Source of the DNA: Acanthosepion esculentum | Taxonomy: Eukaryota > Mollusca > Cephalopoda > Sepiida > Sepiidae | DNA length: 64,000 nucleotides | Assembly: GCA_964036315.1 (NCBI GenBank) | Contig: OZ038492.1 | Coordinates: 43,389,522 to 43,453,521 of the forward strand | Direction: 5' to 3' | Shown: positions 58,090 to 64,000 of the stretch, piece after piece | Position numbering within the stretch: position 1 is the first letter of the stretch | Layout of the letters: every line of letters starts with the position of its first letter | Notes under the pieces: generated by a model | What the model was told of the DNA's origin: nothing | Seen by the model: only the letters and a program-made list of their open reading frames with translations | Databases searched by the model: none | Program-made: the position numbers and the translations under genes

Positions 58090-61000
58090 TGAGAGATAAG
58101 GACAATTTGAATTCTAAACCGCTTGTGCGTGTGGTGGCTATATATTCCCTGTACAAAGACTAGATACTCCACATGAAACTACTCACTCACCCCACCTCGA
58201 ATTTTTCGTTCTGTGTATAAACCCCAATGCAGCTAAATGCTTTTATATGCATTATAAAATCTAAATCACACCATGTGCGTGAGAATAATCCAACTGTCCC
58301 CAATTCAAATGGTAGTTTATCAGCTAAGGGAGATTACTCAAACAGCTATAAAATTATGCTAGGAAGCACTGCAAGATCCTCGACAGAATATCTGCACACA
58401 CATGTTTATTTTATTTATTAAAACTTCAACGAATACAATGCTAGGATTCATTGAAAGTTAAAATGGTGACATTTGTAACGTTGAATAAATTCTCTTACAT
58501 GGATGGAAGAGAAGAATTAGGAGGCAATATCAAGATTGAACCTTGACTTGAAGAAGTTAAGTATGAAGTGCTCAGGTAACGAGATTACTCTCTTTTACAT
58601 AACATAAATTCACACCAAGGCGATGGGGATTTCTAACGAGTCTGGCCATGTTCGATTGACTTCATGAACATTCAAAATGACGAAAGTGCCAAGGTGGGTT
58701 TTATTGGTTGTTCAAAATGAAAATAGTGTCTACAGTGAAGACTCTAATGATCTCTCCCACGGAAACTTAACCCATATTAGTCATTTTTTTTATTTGCTTC
58801 AAATCCAATATTTTTTTTAAATCGCTTCAAGCAGCTTTAAACATTTATCTGCCCCAAGCTCAGGCGTCAAATTCTTAGGATATTCCACATTATTCTTCTT
58901 TGTTTCCATAATCCGAAGGTTTTGGAAGATCCTGAATTCTTTCAACCACTCTGTTTTAATTTTGATATTTTTGTTTCGGGACGTTTACAACTTCTCTAGA
59001 ATCTCTATGAAATAATTCCTTTTTCTACTTGAAGTTGGTGTAAGAGGTGATCTTAAGAAGAATGTAGATGTGTAGGTCGGAAAAGAAGTGGAACTTTTTA
59101 CAGGACGAATTGAATTTGAAGCATAATAAGTTTGAAAAACGGGATAAGAATGAGTGGCGATTGTGAAATAGGTTATGTCTATATTCAAATTACTTATGAG
59201 GCTGTGTTAGTAGTAGATGAATCTATTGAAAAAATCCACAACATATACCAATTATAAGAAGACTTCCAATACTGAAATATATAAGACGAGTCGCTTATTC
59301 AAACCATAAAATCACAAGTAGCATTTATTAAAGAAATACGTTAAAATATACATTCCCTCAAAGGGTTACGTAGATAGTGACACAGTACAAGGAAGGCTAC
59401 TGATTATGAAGGAGTGATGCTAGAGCTGTGAAAGATTCCATGCATTAATTTCAATTGTTCTTGTTAATAACTGCGTTGTTTAATTTCAAGAAAACTGATA
59501 CCTGACTATTCATAACTATTCTTGTTGGCCAAAAACTTCATCGACAGTATCTATAATATCATCATCATTGCAATACTGGTTCCCTGAGAAGTGTTTTATA
59601 ATCTAGCTCAAAGCCACAGTCTCGCACATCAGCCATTGAGATTATAATGAGACAAAGATTTGAATCTCAGCAATTTGACAAGAAATTGACCTCCTGCTGA
59701 AATCCCTACGAAAAAGATATCAGCGTGTGGTACTGAGTACACATTTTCTCCTTCGAGAAACAAAATCGTATTTAAGATTGCACAATATATTTATTTATTT
59801 ATAAAAGCTTAAATCTAAATCTGTATCTAAAATATATTCATTACAATGTTTACATTTCAATTCTCTTCAGATTTGTAAATTTCTCATACAAAAGATTTCC
59901 ATTATAAAACAGAAATTTTAAAATGTCGATACCTGCTTACTCTTGAAAATACAATCAGAATGAATGGTCTTAATATTATATCTGTTGTAATTTGTTTTAT
60001 CGCAGCTTTTGACACAGAAATTTTCAGCCTTATAAAAACTTAGTAAATTTTTTATGCATAGGAAAATTTATCTGAACCTTGAAAAAAGTGCTACTATATA
60101 ATGAGTCCCCACCTAAACCGAATATTACGCAATCCGTTAATTGGTTCTCCGGCGTAGACGTGTATATACGTTTTTGTTTTGTTTTTACCGAATGACTCTT
60201 TTTCAGACATGGAAGAATAAACACATCCAAACGTAACGTGAAAGAACAGCTACAGACGTGTTTATACGTCGATATTGATTCATTTTATATCCTTCTGAGT
60301 CTGAAACGAGTCAAAACTGTCAACTCGTATGTCTAGTAGTTGTGTTAGTCACCGCTGGGGTACTTCAAGGTGCCACAGTTTCTTAGTTACTATATTTTAA
60401 AAAATATTCATCTGAAAATGAAACATTTTTCCCTAAATAATTGGAGAAGAAGGGGTTAAGCAAGAGACGAAGAAACGCTTTTTTTTTCTTTTTAGAAAAG
60501 GAACTAAAACAAAAATGTTAAGAATATATGGAAAATAAAAGTTACCAGTGATGAACTATCCTCATAGGTATGGAATAACTGCTGTTGTTTGCTCGGGAGA
60601 TTTGAGTGAATCTTCTTTTTTTTCTCCCGTCTCGTTAAATGTGATTATTGCCCTGTTCTGCTTTATTGTTAGATTATCTGTTTTTGTACTTCTATCAACT
60701 GTTACCTGGTCATTCTATGTGTCTTTCCTATTTATAAGAACATATAACTAGACAAACAATCAGAATGATACAGCGATGATTTCTGAGATACATAATGAGG
60801 AAAAAGGCTTGGAGTATTTAAAACTTATATGTCATACTGAAGACAATGAACGGCTGAACTGTGACCGTAAATATAAAGAAGAATTTTAAAAGAGAAGGAG
60901 TTATTTAGCGTGGCAAAAGATAGGAGACAGGAATGGCGTGGTCGCCCACGACATAAGAAAAAGTCAGAAGAAATGTCCAAGCATTGACCTTTGACATTCT

Positions 61001-61200
61001 TTTCAGTAATTGGAGATGATTTACTTTCTACACTACACTCATGCCTCAGTGGATACAACCCTTGGTTGATTCACACAAAGAGTTCAATAGCTGGCCATAG
61101 CAGAGGAAACAAAAACTGGGAGAGTTTAGTTAACAAGGGTAATTAACTGAAATTGAGATATCCAAAGACATGGCACGTGGAATTAGAATAAACGTCTAGG
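58090..61200. other. Anonymous sequence, about 3.1 kb
   Basis: Frames of 60-77 codons (58227-58421, 58985-59188, 60030-60230, 60548-60751, 60825-61058) carry no motif I know. No microsatellite longer than a few units occurs, which makes this the longest stretch of the window without a supported repeat or gene. Confidence 0.5.
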
Positions 61201-61229
61201 TGGACTAAATAAAGGGTCGGTTTAAAATA

Positions 61230-61270
61230 TCACCTGAAGAAGGCGGGAACTTACAACGGCCGAAACGTCG
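61230..61270 (+). ncRNA. Hammerhead-like CTGAAGA-hairpin-GAAAC motif
   Basis: CTGAAGA (61234-61240), GGC/GCC pairing (61242-61244 with 61259-61261), then GAAACGTCG. Similar to 12311-12345. Only 3 bp of stem and a 14-base loop, so it is a weak ribozyme candidate. Confidence 0.3.
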
Positions 61271-61560
61271 TGAATATAGCAATAAAGATGAAGACAAGGG
61301 TCGGAATAATGTAAATAGTATAAATAGTAACACTACCTCATCTCAGAAATATAGACAGTAAATATACAATAAAATATGATCATCTAAAATAAAATATTTC
61401 AATTTATCAACTATTTTAAAATGTATTTACAGAATTGTTTTCGAAGTATTCCTACGTCGGATAATAAATTGCACTCACCTGAATTAGTGTGCTTTAAGAG
61501 ACTTGTGTTATAAAAAGCAACTCACCATTAGAGATAGAAGTTTATGTATAATTCTATACT

Positions 61561-61563
<3 letters not shown>

Positions 61564-61621
<58 letters not shown>
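61564..61621. repeat. (AT)n microsatellite
   Basis: AT tract that touches the left arm of the foldback. Confidence 0.97.
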
Positions 61622-61626
<5 letters not shown>

Positions 61627-61828
61627 TGTCACATTAGAACATGTACACACCCACTACAAAACTCAACATCTTGTTTCAACGAAAGATTTAACGTTTCTTC
61701 ATGTGGAAAACCATGAATTTAGTACTATCATGGTTTCCCACCTGAAGAAACGTTAATTTTTAACGTTGAAACAAGATATACAGTACATTTTGTAGTGGGT
61801 ATATACATGTTCTAATGTAACAGTGCAT
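61621..61828. repeat. Foldback element, 96-bp arms, hammerhead-like motif in each arm
   Basis: Arms 61621-61717 and 61728-61828 are inverted copies, beginning and ending ATGCACTGT / ACAGTGCAT, with about 10 bp between. In the right arm CTGAAGA (61742-61748) is followed by a perfect 7-bp hairpin AACGTTA/TAACGTT (61749-61755 with 61761-61767) and GAAAC (61768-61772). This is the closest CUGANGA-stem-GAAA fit in the window. The left arm has the same in minus orientation with a mutated hairpin. A third copy lies at 39.8 kb. Confidence 0.87.
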
Positions 61829-61922
61829 AATAAATAAATATTTATCGCTCTACTGTTGTATTGAGGCCTGTTTTAAATTAGTGTTTTGAACATTGAGATT
61901 TTACTATTCGTTCTTTTAGATT

Positions 61923-62842
<920 letters not shown>

Positions 62843-62915
62843 TATTATGTGTGGTTCTGGTCTTAGGATTATTATCGAGAATTTTTCAGATTAGCGCATG
62901 TTACGCTTTTTCACT

Positions 62916-62920
<5 letters not shown>

Positions 62921-62989
<69 letters not shown>
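62921..62989. repeat. (AT)n microsatellite
   Basis: About 34 AT units. Confidence 0.97.
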
Positions 62990-62990
<1 letters not shown>

Positions 62991-63435
62991 TTCCTTCATA
63001 TTTTTCTCATTGAATCTTATTACTACAGCAGTGACTCGCAAATAGAAATTGCTTGGAAGCAGCTTAGGCCCGAGAGGCAAACTTGTCACTGACAAACTAT
63101 CAGCAAACTGATCTCTCTCGGGTGACCTCTTCTCGTTCAATGCTGAGAATGGCTAGAGAAACCTACAGACTCAAGATCTTTCCTGCCTGACAATGAACGC
63201 CCGATGAACATCTTATTCACGTGTCTTATTATGGGGCCTCTTCTATATTTTGTTTTTGGCCACAGTGGATTTCAGTCATAGATTTTTCTTCCTTTTTGCC
63301 CAGTCAATCTCTAATTTTTTTCACATGTCTTGACACTTCCTTCTGCCATATTTCCTGCGAAGATGCTGGTGTTGCTATTTCGAGTTTTTTTGTTCTTGCA
63401 TTCTTACACGTTCTTTTCCCCCCATACCCACTTTT
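62990..63435. other. Anonymous sequence
   Basis: No supported feature. Confidence 0.45.
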
Positions 63436-63807
63436 TTCCTTAGGTTGTTTTTATCTTATTATTTCTCCTTATTCGACTTATTTTTTACCTTTTCATTTTA
63501 TTTTTTCATATTATTCGTCACTTTCTTTTTTATTATCACTCGTTTATTTTTATTTCTTCTTCGTTTCTTTTTCTCCGTCTGCGTCGTCTTTTTATTGCTT
63601 CTTCACTTCGTCTTTTTTTCTTTCTTTTTCTTCGTTTTTTGTTTCTTCTTTGTCTTATTCTTCCTTCTTCATCTTTTTATTTTTTCTTCCTTTTCATTTT
63701 TTGTTTATTCTTGCTCTTCGTCTTTTTGTTTTTTCTTCTTCTCCAGCTTTTTATTTGTTCTTCGTCTTCATCTTTTTGTTGTTGTTCTTCTTCTTCTTCT
63801 TCTACTT

Positions 63808-63860
<53 letters not shown>

Positions 63861-64000
63861 TCCTCTTCTTCGTCGTCGTTGTCATTTTTTTGAGTTTTCT
63901 TCTTCATCTTATTTGTTCTTATTATTCGCCTTTTTTTCGTCTGTTTTTCTTCGTTTTTTCTTACTTTTTTCATAACTTTTCTTTTTATTTCTTCTTTTTC
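63436..64000. repeat. Pyrimidine-rich (TTC)-like low complexity with (CTA)n core
   Basis: T/C-rich throughout with many TCTTC units and an (ACT/CTA)n run at about 63800-63857. The 176-codon Phe/Leu-rich frame is translated repeat. It runs off the window end. Confidence 0.9.

Noticed and set aside
63445..63975. 176-codon Phe/Leu-rich open frame resembling a membrane protein
   Set aside because: The DNA is a T/C-rich low-complexity tract. Hydrophobicity follows from composition, and the opposite strand gives an equally artificial Lys/Glu frame.

Overview
This is eukaryotic, AT-rich, gene-poor DNA that looks like intergenic or intronic sequence from a large repeat-rich genome. The best guess is a cephalopod, probably an octopus. 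The reasons are very long (AT)n, (AC/GT)n and (GATA)n tracts every few kb, tRNA-, 5S-rRNA- and tRNA-Ser-headed SINEs with conserved tails, many copies of one EN/RT LINE, Penelope-like fragments and mariner/Tc1 relics. The species is inference; nothing here fixes it. I found no host gene I would defend. Most long open frames are translated microsatellites or decayed transposon proteins. One short minus-strand frame near 56.2 kb could be a host exon, but the evidence is thin.

Layout. 0.2-1.8 kb: a LINE copy shortened by several internal deletions. 2.8-7.4 kb: microsatellites, a Penelope-like GIY-YIG fragment, a foldback and a tRNA-type SINE. 8-10.1 kb: an internally deleted Tc1 relic, a LINE 3' end with a (TTA)n tail and a near-perfect 178-bp palindrome. 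11.7-13.8 kb: hammerhead-like motifs and a mariner pseudogene. 16-17.3 kb: LINE 3' end and a microsatellite-bearing foldback. 19.7-22.6 kb: a GC-richer TATA-containing unit, two LINE 3' ends of different families and a foldback around about 190 bp of AT repeat. 24.3-24.7 kb: Penelope-like RT fragment fused to an inverted repeat. 26.4-29.5 kb: LINE, mariner and RTE/R2-like fragments. 30.5-32.6 kb: a small open frame, a diverged tandem duplication and a tRNA-Ser SINE with a head-to-head palindromic pair of tails. 33.3-39.9 kb: transposase, two LINE copies and a cluster of foldbacks sharing a structured core. 40-41.4 kb: stacked AT tracts. 43-46.6 kb: two 5S-rRNA-headed SINEs, the second followed at once by a LINE fragment. 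48.2-50.9 kb: three RTE/R2-like fragments interleaved with trinucleotide repeats. 53-58 kb: mariner, LINE and SINE tails. 61.2-63 kb: foldbacks, one about 790 bp. 63.4-64 kb: pyrimidine-rich low complexity.

The most interesting signal is a set of inverted-repeat (foldback) elements, often with microsatellites in or beside the arms. Several carry a short motif of the form CTGAAGA or CTTGATAA, then a hairpin, then GAAA(C). This resembles a hammerhead ribozyme core. Because hammerhead ribozymes are known in the LTR-like repeats of Penelope-like elements, and Penelope-like protein fragments also lie in this window, I infer a family of Penelope-derived, possibly ribozyme-bearing foldbacks. All identifications come from reading the sequence; no database search was run.
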